Of a stretch of DNA of 64,000 nt, positions 9,851 to 21,639 are shown in pieces; positions within the stretch are counted from its first letter, which is position 1; each line of letters begins with the position of its first letter. The stretch spans positions 82,484,852-82,548,851 of the forward strand of contig CM066736.1 in the NCBI GenBank assembly GCA_033961575.1, read 5' to 3'. The position numbers and the translations under genes were made by a program. The notes beneath the pieces were generated by a model that was given only the letters and a program-made list of their open reading frames with translations, was not told the DNA's origin and ran no database searches. The stretch is from Aselliscus stoliczkanus. Lineage: Eukaryota > Chordata > Mammalia > Chiroptera > Hipposideridae.

Positions 9851-10250
9851 TTTGGAGTCAAAGCTGCAAAGTTGAGTAAAGCAGGGTCAGACTGCGACAT
9901 TCTAATAGATATTTGTGAAATGCTGATAACTGAACGTAGGATTTTTCTGTTTGGAAATGTGATGCTGATACGTAGAACACCAGTCATCTCATTGTTCTGG
10001 GCATTTAAAAATAAATTCAAGCTTTTGTTGTGGGCCGCCTTGTACCTAAATAGAGAGCAATGCAAAAAGAAAAAAAGAAATCTTACGCATAAAAACTGAC
10101 ACACAAAAAAAGACTTTGCTGCTTTTGTTATCCAAATTCCCCCTCACAACTCAGCACCTGAGTTTGCTATCGATGTCCGTTGGCTCCCTGTTCCCAAGTA
10201 CTTGTGCTCTAAGTCCACACAAAAATGTTTCTGACATCCAGTTGCAAGAA
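9851..10250. other. Unassigned sequence
   Basis: Two overlapping short open frames on opposite strands (about 9811-10104) show no motif or compositional sign of coding. No repeat recognised. Confidence 0.4.
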
Positions 10251-10254
10251 TATC

Positions 10255-10470
10255 TACTTTCTCCCAGAAGCCTTAAATGCATGCATTTCCTTCAATATTC
10301 TCAACAATTCTGCAAGATGCTTATTCTTATTCCCATTTACTGGATAGAAAACCAAGGCTCACTGAGATTAGAGAACCTGCTGAAGTCTCATAGCTGGGAA
10401 ATGAGGAAGCCCAGATTTTGACTCAATCTCAATGCTCTCAAGCTCTAAAGCTTATGACTTTTCTTCTATT
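10255..10470 (-). repeat. MIR SINE
   Basis: Antisense MIR order: 'tctcaacaattctgcaagatgc', 'cccatttactggatagaaaaccaaggctcactgagattag', 'agtctcatagctgggaaatgaggaagcccagattttgactc'. Confidence 0.65.
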
Positions 10471-10834
10471 CCTCTACTTTGCCACCTTTTCTGCAATATC
10501 CTTTCCAATTGAACAACATGAAGATATTTGACCTCCTGGTTTCTTTGCCTTACACATTTATAAGGCCAGTTCTACAAGTGCTTAGTTTGCTACAGAATCC
10601 ATTTGAGAGACTCCTCTAGTAGTGTCACCCTCTGAAGCTCAGCAAGCACTTCAAGGTAACCCACGTGCAGCCACACCCACAAAACCCAGGATGCAGAAAT
10701 ACTTATTGGAACATGGTCCCTGGGGCAGAACCACAGATGTCTCTCCTACAATGAGATCTTAAAATTCACATATTCAGTCTTCAGTGTTGCTAAGCAATAA
10801 TAATTATCTCACATGCTGAGTTATCACATTAAAT

Positions 10835-10960
10835 ACTCAAAATACATGGGGGTAGTAAGTCTTGTTATGCTTATTTTACAGAATTAAATTAAAAAAAAAT
10901 CCAAAACTGAGACTCAGGGAAAACATGTGATATTCCCAGTGCCACTCACTTTAAAAGATG
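10835..10960 (-). repeat. Partial MIR
   Basis: 'gggggtagtaagtcttgttatgc' followed by 'aactgagactcagggaaa' and 'cagtgccactc' fits an antisense MIR core interrupted by an A-run. Weak. Confidence 0.4.
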
Positions 10961-10964
10961 CATT

Positions 10965-11130
10965 AGTTATCAATGTTCATACTAGTCCTACATAGCATAT
11001 AACCTTGAAATCTCAGTGGCATGCAATAGTAAGTGCCTACCATGTGCTGGGTCACCTGGGCTTGACTAGATGGCTCTGCTCATCTTGGCTGGACCCTCTC
11101 TGGACCTAAGAAAGAGATGCCTGGCCTACA
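10965..11130 (+). repeat. Old LTR-like remnant, uncertain
   Basis: 'gcattagttatcaatgttc...catagcatataacc...tctcagtggcatgcaata' then 'ctcatcttggctggaccctc' resembles the 'ttatctattgctgcataacaaa...cttagtggcttaaaac' type of mammalian LTR-like repeat. Very diverged; assignment tentative. Confidence 0.35.
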
Positions 11131-11740
11131 GGGAGGGCAGTGCAAGGTTCTACGGGCAAAGGGAGTGCTTCTAAGGAGGCATTAAAAACTGTGACCATCC
11201 TTGTAACCCACCACTAGATATTTTTTAAATGTCTTATGTTTTCTAAGTGCTTTTGTAACAAATAAGCTCCTGTGAAAGCAGGTTAACAAAAATCTCTATA
11301 GCGATACTCCAAATTGTAAAGACCCTAGCAGTGTGACTGCCAGACTCCATACGACTCTGCAAAGCGTTCTCTGTTGTTTCTGGGAGCTGCTAAGCCTTAC
11401 ATGGGTTTGTGCTCATCATCTAGTCTTCTTGACACAGTGGTAGCCTTCATATTCTTCCAGCTAAAGGAAACTTTCTGTTGCTACTCTCAAGAATATTCCT
11501 TCTCACATAACCTGGGTCTCTGCTACGAGTGTTCTCTCCTGTTGCTCTAAAGACTCCACTCCTACTTATGGCAGACAGGTGCCTGGGTCTTCCCAGGTGT
11601 GACAGTGAATGTCCCCTCTCCAGTTCTGTGCTGCACTTTGACACCAAATCATAAGCCTCTCTGGGTCTGCCAAGGGCCTTCTGCTTCTCCTCTCTACTCC
11701 TCATCTGCTACAAGAATTCCCAAGAGAAAGAGGGAAAAAT
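11131..11740. other. Unassigned sequence
   Basis: No repeat recognised. A minus-strand frame at 11447-11704 has no known motif, and no conserved splice context is evident. Confidence 0.4.
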
Positions 11741-11755
11741 CAGTAAGCAGCTTTT

Positions 11756-12185
11756 TTTTTTTTTAATTGGGGAATCGGGCAAGGGGCACAGCATTGGAGA
11801 ACCGGGGAAGGGGAACAGACAAGTTGCTGTCCTTTTGTTCTTCAGTCCAGTTGTGGAGAACATTGCTTCACTGGCCTATGTTGGTATCATCATTGCGCTC
11901 TTCTCGGGTGAGGCAGATTGGTCACAAGCCTCTGGGCGGGCGCTCGCAGCGGCTTTTGGCAGCTCACACTGGCTGCCAGCCACTCACTGTAGCCTATGGC
12001 AGCCCACTGCAGCAGGGGCTGCAGCTATGCCGCTCCGGGGACTCACAGCAGCCCAGCTCCAGGTGGAGCTGTTGTTTACCATCTTAGCTGTAGAGGGCAG
12101 AGTCACTGGCCCTCATATGTGGGATCCAAACAGGAGCTGCTGGCATCCCAAGCCAACTCTTAACCAATGCACCACTTGGGAGGCC
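11756..12185 (-). mobile_element. Full-length long-form tRNA-headed SINE
   Basis: Flanked by a perfect 15-bp duplication, cagtaagcagctttt, at 11741-11755 and 12186-12200. The body aligns along its length with the copy at 3665-4119, including the 'cttgctgtccttttgttcttcagtc' and 'cagcccactgcagcag' segments. The antisense tail is poly(T) followed by 'aattggggaatcggg'. The head at the right end is diverged ('cacttgggaggccc' instead of 'cggccggccc'). Having two copies with intact duplications shows that the long architecture is a real retroposon family. Confidence 0.85.
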
Positions 12186-12200
12186 CAGTAAGCAGCTTTT

Positions 12201-13784
12201 AAACACAGCTCCAGTTTAAAGAAACAATTTATGATCCTAAATACAACAGCTGACTTCAGATTAAAAGTAGCTTCATGCTGTCCCAAGACAAAGGGTGGGT
12301 ACCTGCTTACATTTGTATTAACTAAAGAGTCTGTTTTTTATTTAACTCATGGTTTTTTATATAATACCTACCTTGGGAAGTCCTAGTGTTAAGCCTGATC
12401 CATTCTGATCATTTATCCTAAAGAAAAAAAAAATTTTGTTCTAGAAGTAAATGCAGTTCTCCACTTCTAGAGGCTCAAAACATGAAATTGTACTTAACAT
12501 TTATCTATTCTATCTTTATTCTGTTTACATTTCTTTTTTGTATTCCAGTTACATTCATATCAAATTTCCAAAATCTTAGGCTCTTAGCTCAGACACCTAT
12601 TTCTGAGTAATAATAATGCAGGTAATATTTTGGAGATGTGATGCCAAGGTAGATTTTATCATGTCCTTTTGCTTGGAAGTCTTCACCAATTGAATTAGTT
12701 TGATTCATTGCCTAGGCAAGACGACTATTAGGAATTCATTCACTGTACTTCCAATTTTCTGTGGCTTAAAGCTTAGAGGTTGATTTTTCTAACCTAAAAA
12801 GGTGGAAGTAGGTGTGTTGGCATCGGTTCATTGGTTCATTGGTTCAGTAATGTCACATTAGCCTCTCCTTCAGTATTCCAAGCTGTCTATTGCAGACAGT
12901 CAGTACCCCATCATATTTAATTCTGGAAAGGTAGAAGGAATAGAGGAGGAAGTATCAGCCATATCTTTCTTTCTTTTTTTCTTTTTTATTAAGAAAACCA
13001 AAAACTTCTGTAAAATAACCCAGCAAACTTCTGCCTACATGTTGGTCAACAAAACTGAGTCCCTTGTCTACCTGGGGCTACAAGGCAGACAGGAAAGTTG
13101 AGTAGTTGGCTCACTGGCCCCTACAATGGAGGCAGACAAAGGATAAGTTAGTGGGGACTGGATGATAAGATCCCCTTACCATTATCTTACTCAAGGACTG
13201 ATACTGCTGAGAACAAAGGGATCACAGCTGAGTTTTGAGTTTCAAACACAGATTGTTTCAAGTTTATAACAAGACAATAATCTTGATGTTCAGGTTTGCG
13301 GGGAGAAAAAAAAGTTCTCGAAATTATTAAAATTTTCCATTACATAGCAATACCAAAACTTGATCAAGTAAAGTAGATGCTTTGCAACAATTGGGAAAAT
13401 AAATATATGTTCAAACAGCAGTGAGGGAATTGGAAGGTGAACTCAGGGTTGAGGGAAGAGAAGTGATGGAAGCCTTGAAAGAAATCCTAGATCGACTGAG
13501 GGAGGACTCGGCAACATCTGAGCTGATACTAGAGCCTGTCCAGACTGCTGTATTCCAGCCCTCCAGAGCCTTGTAGAGAAATATTTGTGTGAGCCTTACA
13601 TTGGTCATAAAGACATGTGTGTTGGCACTGATGGTGTAGGAAGAAATTGTAGCTAGAACCAGATGTTAAATGGGCTTAGTTTTGTTAATGGTAGTTTTCA
13701 CAATCTCATAAGGCAATGATGGAGTTTCAGAGTGGCATGGTAAAGGGTTTAGGGTCTTGGTAGGCTTATACTTGGGGATTCTGA
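12201..13784. other. Unassigned sequence, largely repeat-poor
   Basis: No clear family. It contains a small tandem repeat (ggttcatt units, 12825-12846). The remainder is AT-rich with no open frame that looks coding. Confidence 0.4.
12825..12846. repeat. (GGTTCATT)n short tandem repeat
   Basis: Two perfect 8-bp units plus a partial third; too short for confident minisatellite status. Confidence 0.7.
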
Positions 13785-14242
13785 ACTGGGCTAATTAGTG
13801 TCCCACCAAAAATTCATGTCCTAATGGAACCTCAGAATGTGACCTTATTTGTACATAGGATTCTTTGATGATGTAATTAAGATGAGGTCATACCAGTAGG
13901 CCCAGAATGCAGTATGACTAGTATCCTTATAAAAAGAGAAGACACACAGAGAGTGACACAAACAGTAGATGATGCGAAGACACACAGGGAGAGCACTGTG
14001 TGATGACATAGGCAGAGATTGGGGTTTTGCAGTTGTAAGTCAAGGGATGTCAAGGACTGTTGGGCACCGCCAGGAGCTCGGAAGGGTAAGGAACAAATTC
14101 TTTCCTGGCATCATCAATGAGCAGAGCCTGCCAACACCTTGATCTCAGACTTCTAACCCCCAAAACTGTGAGACATTACATTTCTGTTGTTCTAAGCCAC
14201 CTCACTTGAGGTACTTGGTTAGAGCAATTCTAGAAAATAGTA
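13785..14242 (+). repeat. MLT1-like LTR (ERVL-MaLR)
   Basis: Collinear with the mammalian MLT1 group: 'gtgtcccaccaaaaattcatg', 'cctcagaatgtgaccttattt', 'gatgtaattaagatgaggtca', 'gtatccttataaaaagagaa', 'acaccttgatctcagacttct', 'aaactgtgagacattac' and terminal 'aatagtac'. Solitary LTR with no internal region in either direction. An old, inactive non-autonomous retroviral-type relic. Confidence 0.8.
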
Positions 14243-14544
14243 CGGCTTCCTACAACCTTAGAGTATCTTACATTGGACAGGTTGACACCACCACCACCAC
14301 CTTGAGCACATCACATCTCTTTTTGCCAACCCTTGAGTGCATGCACCCAACAGAGGGCTCATTTTCCCTGAGCTTTATCCCAGTCCCCACCTAGGCTTCT
14401 TCAGTGCTTTCCTGGCCCACAGAGTCCATCCCCATGGAGGGGAAGTATAGCAGAAGGAGGATAGATGATGGCCAGTTTACTTTTTCTACATTTCATGTGA
14501 AGATAATCCACTAGCAAAGTACTTCCCAAGTATTCCCCAAGACT

Positions 14545-14905
14545 AGGAATGTGGACCTGCTTAACAATTCAGGTGACCCCATCATCCCTTACTCTCCCTC
14601 TCCATTGCAGTTGACAACCAATGGATCATCAAGTTTTATTGTTTCAACCTCGAATTTCTCTCTTCTAACTCCTTTTCTCTTCTGCCCCCTTCTATTGCCC
14701 CATTTAAAACCCTCATATTTTTCTCCTAATAGGTCTCACTCCCTCAAGTCTCCCTCTTCCTAAGTTTGTCCTCTGCACTATAGCTACAATAATCTTTCTA
14801 CAACAAAGGTTTTAGTATTCAGTGTCCTTGTGCAAAACCCTTCAGTGGCTTCTCATCTACTTTGCTTCAAAATCCAAACACCTTACTAAGTCTGAGTCAG
14901 TTCGG
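14545..14905 (+). repeat. L2 LINE 3' region, left part
   Basis: Sense L2: 'ctataatctttctacaac'-type block, 'caaaacccttcagtggcttctcatct' and 'ttcaaaatccaaacaccttact'. It is interrupted at about 14905 and resumes at about 15470. Confidence 0.75.
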
Positions 14906-15470
14906 CATCTCCAGGAAGCAGACACCAAGACCGAATTACAAGCGTAAAACATCAGTGAGGGAAATGCCTATGAGGGGTAAAGGAGGAGAAAGTAGCGTAG
15001 TCAGGGAGAGTTTCAGACTGTGGTATAGATTTGACACCTGTGAAAGGGGAAGGGAAGGTAGGAGAATCGAGGAGGAAGTACTGAAGACTGCAGCTCTGCG
15101 AAAGTCATGGTCAGGCCAACTGGGGAGCCCCAGTGCAAAGACTGCCTTTCGAAGAGTCCTGTATTGCACAGGATGGGCCCATCTCTAGTACCCCCACCAT
15201 GCTCAGATGTTAGCTGGGAGCATCCCTGGGAGAGTGATACCTGAGTGTGAACCCCAAACTGTGTCAGCTGGAGGCTGTCAACTAGTGAATACTCCTTATA
15301 GCAGCTTTTCTCTTAAAGGGATACCTGGGTGGCTCACTGGCATGGCTGCCACAAAGTCAAACAAGGGTCTCCCTCATCTTGTCCTTGCAAAGATCCCAAA
15401 ACTTGCCTCTTATAGCTCCATGATGTAAATCCAGAGTCCAGCTATGAAGCAGCTGGATGGGCAATATTCT
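14905..15470. repeat. Unclassified repeat inserted in the L2
   Basis: It separates two collinear halves of one L2, so about 565 bp was inserted. It begins 'catctccaggaagcagacacc' and includes 'tgttagctgggagcatccctggg' and 'ggctcactggcatggctgcc'. It seems familiar as an old mammalian repeat, but I cannot name it. No terminal inverted repeat or clear target duplication was found by eye. An open frame at 14862-15188 spans the junction and is not a gene. Confidence 0.45.
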
Positions 15471-15715
15471 CTTGCTTTGACATTTCTGTGCATACACTAC
15501 TGTTATCTGCCTGGAATACCCTCCCGTGCCCACCTACTTACCTGGCTAATTCTTCTTTATGTCTAACCCTATTCATATGTCTGTTTCCCACCACTAGACT
15601 GTGAGTTCCTTGAGGGCAGGGGTTTCTTAGTTTATATGTTCACTCCTATTGAAAAGCACAAGTCCTTAAACTTGCCGAGTTCAATAAATGATGGATGGCT
15701 AGACAGATAAAAATA
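15470..15715 (+). repeat. L2 LINE 3' region, right part
   Basis: Continues the L2 after the insertion: 'gcctggaataccctcccgtgcc', 'ccaccactagactgtgagttccttgagggcaggg', ending 'ttcaataaatgatgga'. This is the standard L2 3' terminus. Confidence 0.8.
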
Positions 15716-17229
15716 TATCTTCCAGAATATGATACAGGTCCAGTGTCAGAGGAGATGTTTGGAAGTAGAATAGTTTAGCCTTTGGCAGGAAAGTCACTAA
15801 TCCATCTCAGACAGGTAAGAATTTCTGAAACATTTTAACATTGACATAGAGAGATTTCTCCAGTACTGCCAGTGTGCTTTTCTTAATGTCTAACCTGAAT
15901 CTCACCGAATGCTATTGTTAAGCCTAAGAACCAAATTAAAAATAATGTCAGCAATTCTCAGACAACAACTAACCACACTCATTCTAAAGCAAGAAATATA
16001 TCCATTATCCTTGAAATACAAGTGAAAAGTTGACCAGCATAATTGCATCTGTCTATACAAGTGACAAAACTAAAACTAATGTATGCACCATAGCACGACA
16101 ATTAGCTCAGTGTGAGTAATCTGGGTTACTGCTATATATCCACTTGTCAAGACCAGTCATCCTTCATTTCCACAAATGTCTTCTGCCTCCTTTGAAGTTA
16201 TCAGTGCCATCAGGAGTTAATAATGTGCTAGAAATTTCACACGTAGGCATAACTTTTTATAACATGAGCCATATTCTTACACTGGCACCAGCAGCCAAGA
16301 TAAACACTAACAAAGGGCGACCTTCCTCAGTAAATATATAAACAATCATAACAACTAATTGATTTCATTCTTCTCTGTAGACATTAGAGGATATTTCTGG
16401 GGACTATTTCTTCTTTAGCTAGAATCTAACCACAGAAAATGGACCTTGATGTGTGGGGTCTAAAAGGCAGATGACTGGAGAGTGTCCAGTGCTGTGACTG
16501 TAATAGGTTATGGACACATGGCAAATATTATTGGGGGACTTCCCAAAGTCATGGGGGACGATTGGGGGTCAGCCATAAAACCAATGAGATTTTATAAAAC
16601 CTCAATTTGAGACCAAACAGAAAAAAAAAAGCACAAAAACCAGCAACAACAAAATCAGCATAAGGAAGAATAATAAATATCCTTATTTTAGACCTAGACC
16701 TAGATTGCTGAGACCTGAGTTATGCTTACAAAACATCTGGCTTTTCTAGATGCTACAGAACATGAGAGCACATTCTCTCTCAGCTCCTCCTTTTGCAGAT
16801 CTTCACTCAGTGATGCCACTGACAGTGGCCAGATGAACAAGACAACCCACAGCTACAAAATTGAGCAAGATGACATCATCAGGAGAGCTTGTTAGGGAAT
16901 TACTAACAAGCTAGGGACATGTTGGAATAAACAGAAATTGGCATTATGGCATTAGAGGGAAATCAGAAGTACTAGATTTAGGGGAAAGTACATCTTTTCG
17001 AAAGTTTTGCCTTGTGATCAAATGAAGAGTGCACTGTTTCCTCCTTACAAAGAGGTCTTCAAACACTGTCCTAGATGTCAAGGGTTTCACCAGTTTCTAT
17101 GATCATGCGTAGGTTTTATCTGTCTCTCTCCTCCTGCCCTCCAGTCTTCTTAATTTTTTTCTCTTCTTTTGTTCCTTTTCCTCCCTCCTTGTCTCATTCC
17201 GTTTTTCCTTTCCTCCTTCCATTCTCCTT
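15716..17229. other. Unassigned sequence
   Basis: About 1.5 kb with no family I can name with confidence. Short A-runs at 16621-16631. No credible coding frame. Confidence 0.4.
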
Positions 17230-17241
17230 AAAAATCCCAAG

Positions 17242-17350
17242 CCTGGGCCAGACCAGTGGCACAGAGGTTAAGCACTGGCTTGGGATACCTGCGGCCCCAG
17301 TTCGGGTCCCACATATGAGGGCCAGTGACACTGCTCTCAAAAAAAAAAAA
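17242..17350 (+). mobile_element. Short-form tRNA-headed SINE
   Basis: About 95-bp tRNA-like head ('cctgggccagaccagtggcacag' to 'gtgacactgctctc') followed immediately by poly(A). An 11-bp duplication, aaaatcccaag, flanks it (about 17231-17241 and 17350-17360). B-box-like 'cagttcgggtccc' at about 17299. Confidence 0.9.
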
Positions 17351-17479
17351 AAATCCCAAGACCATGTAATTTTGAAAGTATCAGAGAACCAGATATTTTG
17401 GTAGAAAATATTTGTCAGAATGCATTTTAGAGATGTATAAATATAATGATAGACTCCAAGAAAGGGGCCCCTTAGCATC

Positions 17480-18405
17480 TAGAAGAGCCACCAGCCAGTT
17501 CGAGCATTGCTGAGCAGGTGTTGTATACCTGGCCTTGAGCCATGTTCTAAGATATGGAGATGAGTAAGAGCTAGTCCCTACATGGATATATGTAAGTGCA
17601 GTGGACCAAGGACTATGATAAAAGTCTACACAGCCATAGAGTGTGTACAGTGGAAAGACATGAGTGAAGAGTTCCTAGAATTCCTCTTGTAAAGTGACAT
17701 TTGAGGTGAACCTTGATTTAAATAATAATGGTTCACCATCAAAGAGAAAAGGGAGCCTTCGGTCAAGGAAGAACATGAGCAAAGTCACAGAGAAGAAGAA
17801 TAAGTAGCTGAATATAAGTAGCTTGGTAAATAAGGAATTGGTAAACTGAGGCTGGAAAGAGAGGCAGGGCCCAAGTCACAAAGATTGTTGTGATTCCAGT
17901 AGGCTATGAGGAATCACTGAAGCCTTTTAAAATAAGAGTAACATGGTCACGTTACCATTTTAGAAGGAACACTTTGGTAGCAATAGGATAGATGGAGAGT
18001 GGGGGAGGATCATAGAGTCTCGAGACAGTGAAACTACTGAAGGAACTATTGCAATAGCCCAAGGAGAGGTGATGACATCTGAATTAAGCAGCGAATGAAG
18101 GATGGAATAACTTGAGAACTGTCCAGGACTTGATTACCGGTCTCTATGGGGCTGAGAGAGGAGAGAGTTCTGGTTTGGGGAACTGTTTACAGTGGTGGGA
18201 AATAGGGGAGCAGGAGACAGTCTGAAGGGAGTGGAAGAAGAGGAAGAAGTTTAATGTTGGCCACGACTAGTGTCAAGTACCAGGAGAAGGGCCAAACAGA
18301 GAAGTCCAAAAGGCAGTTGTTATTGATAAAAAGCTGAAAAAGGATGACTAATCAGGAAAGAAGAGATTGGGAGTTACTGGTACTATATGGCCTTGAAGCC
18401 CTGAA
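17480..18405 (-). repeat. L2 LINE, long antisense fragment
   Basis: Antisense L2 blocks in order: 'gtgacatttgaggtgaaccttg', 'aggaatcactgaagccttttaaaataagagtaacatggtcac', 'gaactattgcaatagcccaaggagaggtgatga'. Strongly diverged; edges estimated. Confidence 0.65.
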
Positions 18406-18409
18406 AATA

Positions 18410-18490
18410 TTGGGTTGTCAGAAAAGTCATGATGCACTTTTACAACAAAAAAACAGGAAAAATATGTCATGACTTTTCCGACAACCCCAA
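18410..18490. mobile_element. 81-bp mariner MITE
   Basis: Flanked by TA on both sides (18408-18409, 18491-18492). Nearly palindromic: the left arm ttgggttgtcagaaaagtca mirrors the right arm 'tgacttttccgacaacccc aa'. The termini match those of the 1272-bp mariner at 56097-57368, so it is a non-autonomous derivative of that or a close relative, comparable in size and shape to primate MADE1. Confidence 0.9.
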
Positions 18491-18589
18491 TAGATGATCA
18501 CTGTTTGTGGAAATCATTCATTGCCTTCTCTCATCTTGGATTAAGTACAATCACTTCCCTCTTTTTTTCATTTATGATAATCACTAACA

Positions 18590-18830
18590 TGTGTAGATTC
18601 CTTAACAGCCCACAAAGCATTTTCACAACCCTTATTTTATTTGGGTCCTGTCTCTTACACCACTCTCCCTTGTACATGTTATCCGATTTTGTACATCAGG
18701 GAAATGAGTTCGAGAGGTCAAGGGGTTTTCTCTGTGTCACACAGCTCATAAACAAAGGAGCTAGGGCAAGTCTGGTTCCCTGGCTCCAAATTCTTAACAA
18801 GTTTAGGTTTAATTTTGTGTTGGTTCCCCT
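18590..18830 (-). repeat. MIR SINE
   Basis: Antisense MIR: 'cacaaagcattttcacaaccc', 'acatcagggaaatgagttcgagaggtcaagg', 'tgtcacacagctcataaac', 'ctggttccctggctccaaattctt'. Confidence 0.7.
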
Positions 18831-19079
18831 CCTAACACTGTAAGTTGGAAGAAGTATGTTGTGTACCATTGAGTTATTCCTGGCCATGTTTCACATATAA
18901 CAAAACACTCAATAAATAGTCATATCATAAATTAATACATTTCTTGTCATCTTTTTTAGCTCTGTTCCTGTAGCTCATTTCCCCAGTTTTATTCTGAATC
19001 ACTTGCATAACTCATAGGGGCAGCAGTCTGAGCCAAACACTAGTTACTCCTTCCTCCATCTGTAGATGACATTGTTCAT
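18831..19079. other. Unassigned sequence
   Basis: No family recognised between the MIR and the following L2. Confidence 0.4.
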
Positions 19080-19480
19080 TCTTTAATTACAGAACTTGAC
19101 ATACTGAATTATGATCACTTGTGTGCCTGTGTCCTGCATTAGACTGTTATCTTCTGGAGGGCAAGGGCACTATGAGTTAATAATTACATAAACCACTCAT
19201 TTGTACAGTTAAGTGATTGCTGATGGCCACGTCCTTCACTGACCCATTCCTGGCCACAACCACTCTGACGCTCTTCTGAAAGTTGGACAAGTGTCCATCA
19301 CAGTAATTAGAGTACCAGAGTGTAATTGTCTGTTTGCATTTGCCCTACGAGATTGTGAGCTCCTCAAGACCACGATCATGTCATTTTATATCTATGTTTC
19401 CAGTACTGAGACACAAACAAACAATTACACAGCGGCAAGTTAATTACTGCCATGGAGACCTATGCATGTGATAAAATCAA
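19080..19480 (+). repeat. Two L2 3'-end fragments
   Basis: Both pieces carry the sense L2 3' block: 'agactgttatcttctggagggcaagggca' at about 19141 and 'gagattgtgagctcctcaagacc' at about 19348, the latter followed by 'tctatgtttccagtactgaga'. They may be two insertions or a local duplication. Confidence 0.6.
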
Positions 19481-19549
19481 TACTTATTCATTGAGTAAAT
19501 TAGCAAGCAAATGCAAGATGAATTTAGTTCTAAAATGTCAGAACAGGGA

Positions 19550-19680
19550 CCTTAGAAACTATTCAGTCCTCATCATTTACAGATGAGAAAAATAAGGCCT
19601 AGAATAGATAAGAGATAATATTGCAAGGTCCCACATGTCTAGCCAATAGCTCCCAGACCCTCGTCCCTCCAGTATGGAGA
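19550..19680 (-). repeat. MIR fragment
   Basis: 'tcatcatttacagatgagaaaaataaggcctagaata' is the MIR core in antisense. Confidence 0.6.
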
Positions 19681-19689
19681 AAGTGAACC

Positions 19690-20109
19690 AAGGAAACTGA
19701 AAGGGAAGAAGTGCATGTTAAAATATTCTAGATCTGTAGCACCTAGCAGAGCACACAGAGAAGGGGGGCGGGGCGGGGAAGCAAACATAAGATAAAGTGT
19801 GGCCATTATTGTCAATTAAGCCAAGGTGGATGAATCAAATAATTCATCATTTCACGTTACACAGGCTTTGGCTAAAAGAGAAGCTTGAGGCTTTAAAAGC
19901 TTCTCAATGTTGTACATCACTTGAGCAAGACAACATCAACAAACCCCGAACAGCTTTTCCAGTCTAAGTTGCAACACAAAATTAGAGGCAATGTTTAAAT
20001 ATTACAAGAATCCACAATGCTAGCCGCAATTACAGGGTGGTTTTCCTGGCTCTACCTCAAGGCTGGTGGGAGGTGGAGAGCCCAGAACCAGAAAAACTGG
20101 TAGCAATCA
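19690..20109. other. Repeat-poor segment
   Basis: No repeat recognised. It includes a G-rich patch (gggggcggggcgggg, about 19765-19779) and a sequence around 19840-20000 that looks unique. Confidence 0.4.
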
Positions 20110-20310
20110 CCCCAGGGCATTCAGGGCTCGGCACCTGCCAAATGCCATCACTAACTGCTTCAAACTTGCAGCGACCCCCTGGAATATTATTATCCTTATT
20201 TTTCTATGAGAAAACTGGGACCCAGATTACCCTTGATTGCACATTTGGTAAATGTGAAGTGCCAAGATTTACTCCTAAATATTTCTCATTCTAAACCCAG
20301 AGGTAAAACC
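20110..20310 (-). repeat. MIR fragment
   Basis: 'tatgagaaaactgggacccagattac' and adjacent sequence fit an antisense MIR core. Diverged. Confidence 0.5.
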
Positions 20311-21600
20311 ACCCTTATGATGCTGAGGACTAATCTAACCATTCCCGCCTGTCAGGAACCCAATCCAATGGCCTCTTCAGTGGGCTGGTAGCGTCTGCCT
20401 TGAATCATCCCAGCCTCTTTGTTTTTACAAAGGCAACACTGATAAGTGTTCCAAGTTTGCTTAATTCAGGTTTGGGAATTCTACCGTAGGTGGTGTGACA
20501 TCTGAATAAATCAGAGGTCATTTCCTGATGGCCAGATTTGACCCAATGGTAAGTTTTATTTGACTTCAAGAGGCTTTTAAATTTACCCAGTCAGCATTCA
20601 CAATCAGGCAATGCCACACAAGACTTTGGATTCCTGGTGTCTCTTGAAAAAGCCCAAAGATCTGTCAGCACTAAGCACTCCATTGGCTAGACTTGAGAAT
20701 CAGCTGCCCCTTTCTAACAGGGTGCATGCCCTCTTTCACCACCACTGTCACCTTTCCCTCTTATCTCCCTGATTGTACCCCAATGGGGTCACTCACAATC
20801 TTTGCTTGTCCTTCTTAGGTGTTTGAATTTGACACCCAAACAACAGACAAATCAATAATGCACAGCAATGCTAAAAAGTCTTCAGGTGTTCCTGCTTCTT
20901 AATAAAATGTCTATTGTGCTATTTTTATTATTACAGTTAAAAAATGCTATATATGAATATAAAGTGCATGCAAAATAAAATGTCAGGTTTAGCTCCAGGG
21001 GTTTCAAGAAAAGTGACACATTTTTAACCCAGCACTTTAAAAAAATGTCATCAGCTGTTTCAAGGTTCACATGCAGTCAAGGCAATCTGTCCCATGAAAG
21101 CCGCCTTTTTTTTTTTTTTTACACATCAGTCCCTGCTTCTCCTCTGACCTCATTTGCCAATAGTATAATTTTTCTTATAACCCTAAATATACGATGTAAG
21201 TAATTCCCTTCCAAGGCTATTTTCCCATGTACCCTGTGCAAGTAAATGGCATGTTTCTTTTCCCAATAGAGAGCAGAGGTCACCATGACTTCTTGTAAAA
21301 TTTCAATGCAGAACACTGGTTTCCTCTTTGACTTCCTTAAATGAAAACAAAAGTGCTTTTTCATGTCACCTTTGCCTACTATTCCTGTTCAGTTTGCTAG
21401 GGCCAGCCATTCATCTGAAATCACAAGGGGAGCCCACTGGGGTGATGCTTCCATGTTCTCAGGTGACCTGCACCGCAGGAGTAAGGTGGGGCTTCATGCA
21501 GAGGCAAGGAGGAGACAAGGAAGACTTTTAAGTTAAATGAAAGAAGGAGGCATATAGGAGGGGTACATTGGGCCAGGTCATCTCCCAGCAAACCTGTGAA
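20311..21600. other. Unassigned sequence
   Basis: No confident repeat over about 1.3 kb. A poly(T) run (21104-21120) could be the tail of a decayed antisense retroelement, but no body is evident. Confidence 0.35.
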
Positions 21601-21608
21601 TGATTTTA

Positions 21609-21626
21609 TGTGTGTGTGTGTGTGTT
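21609..21626. repeat. (TG)n microsatellite
   Basis: Nine perfect TG units. Confidence 0.85.
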
Positions 21627-21639
21627 TCATTTATTCTCC

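Noticed and set aside
18410..18490. Rho-independent terminator-like hairpin
   Set aside because: The palindrome is the paired inverted repeats of a mariner MITE with TA duplications; the genome is mammalian.
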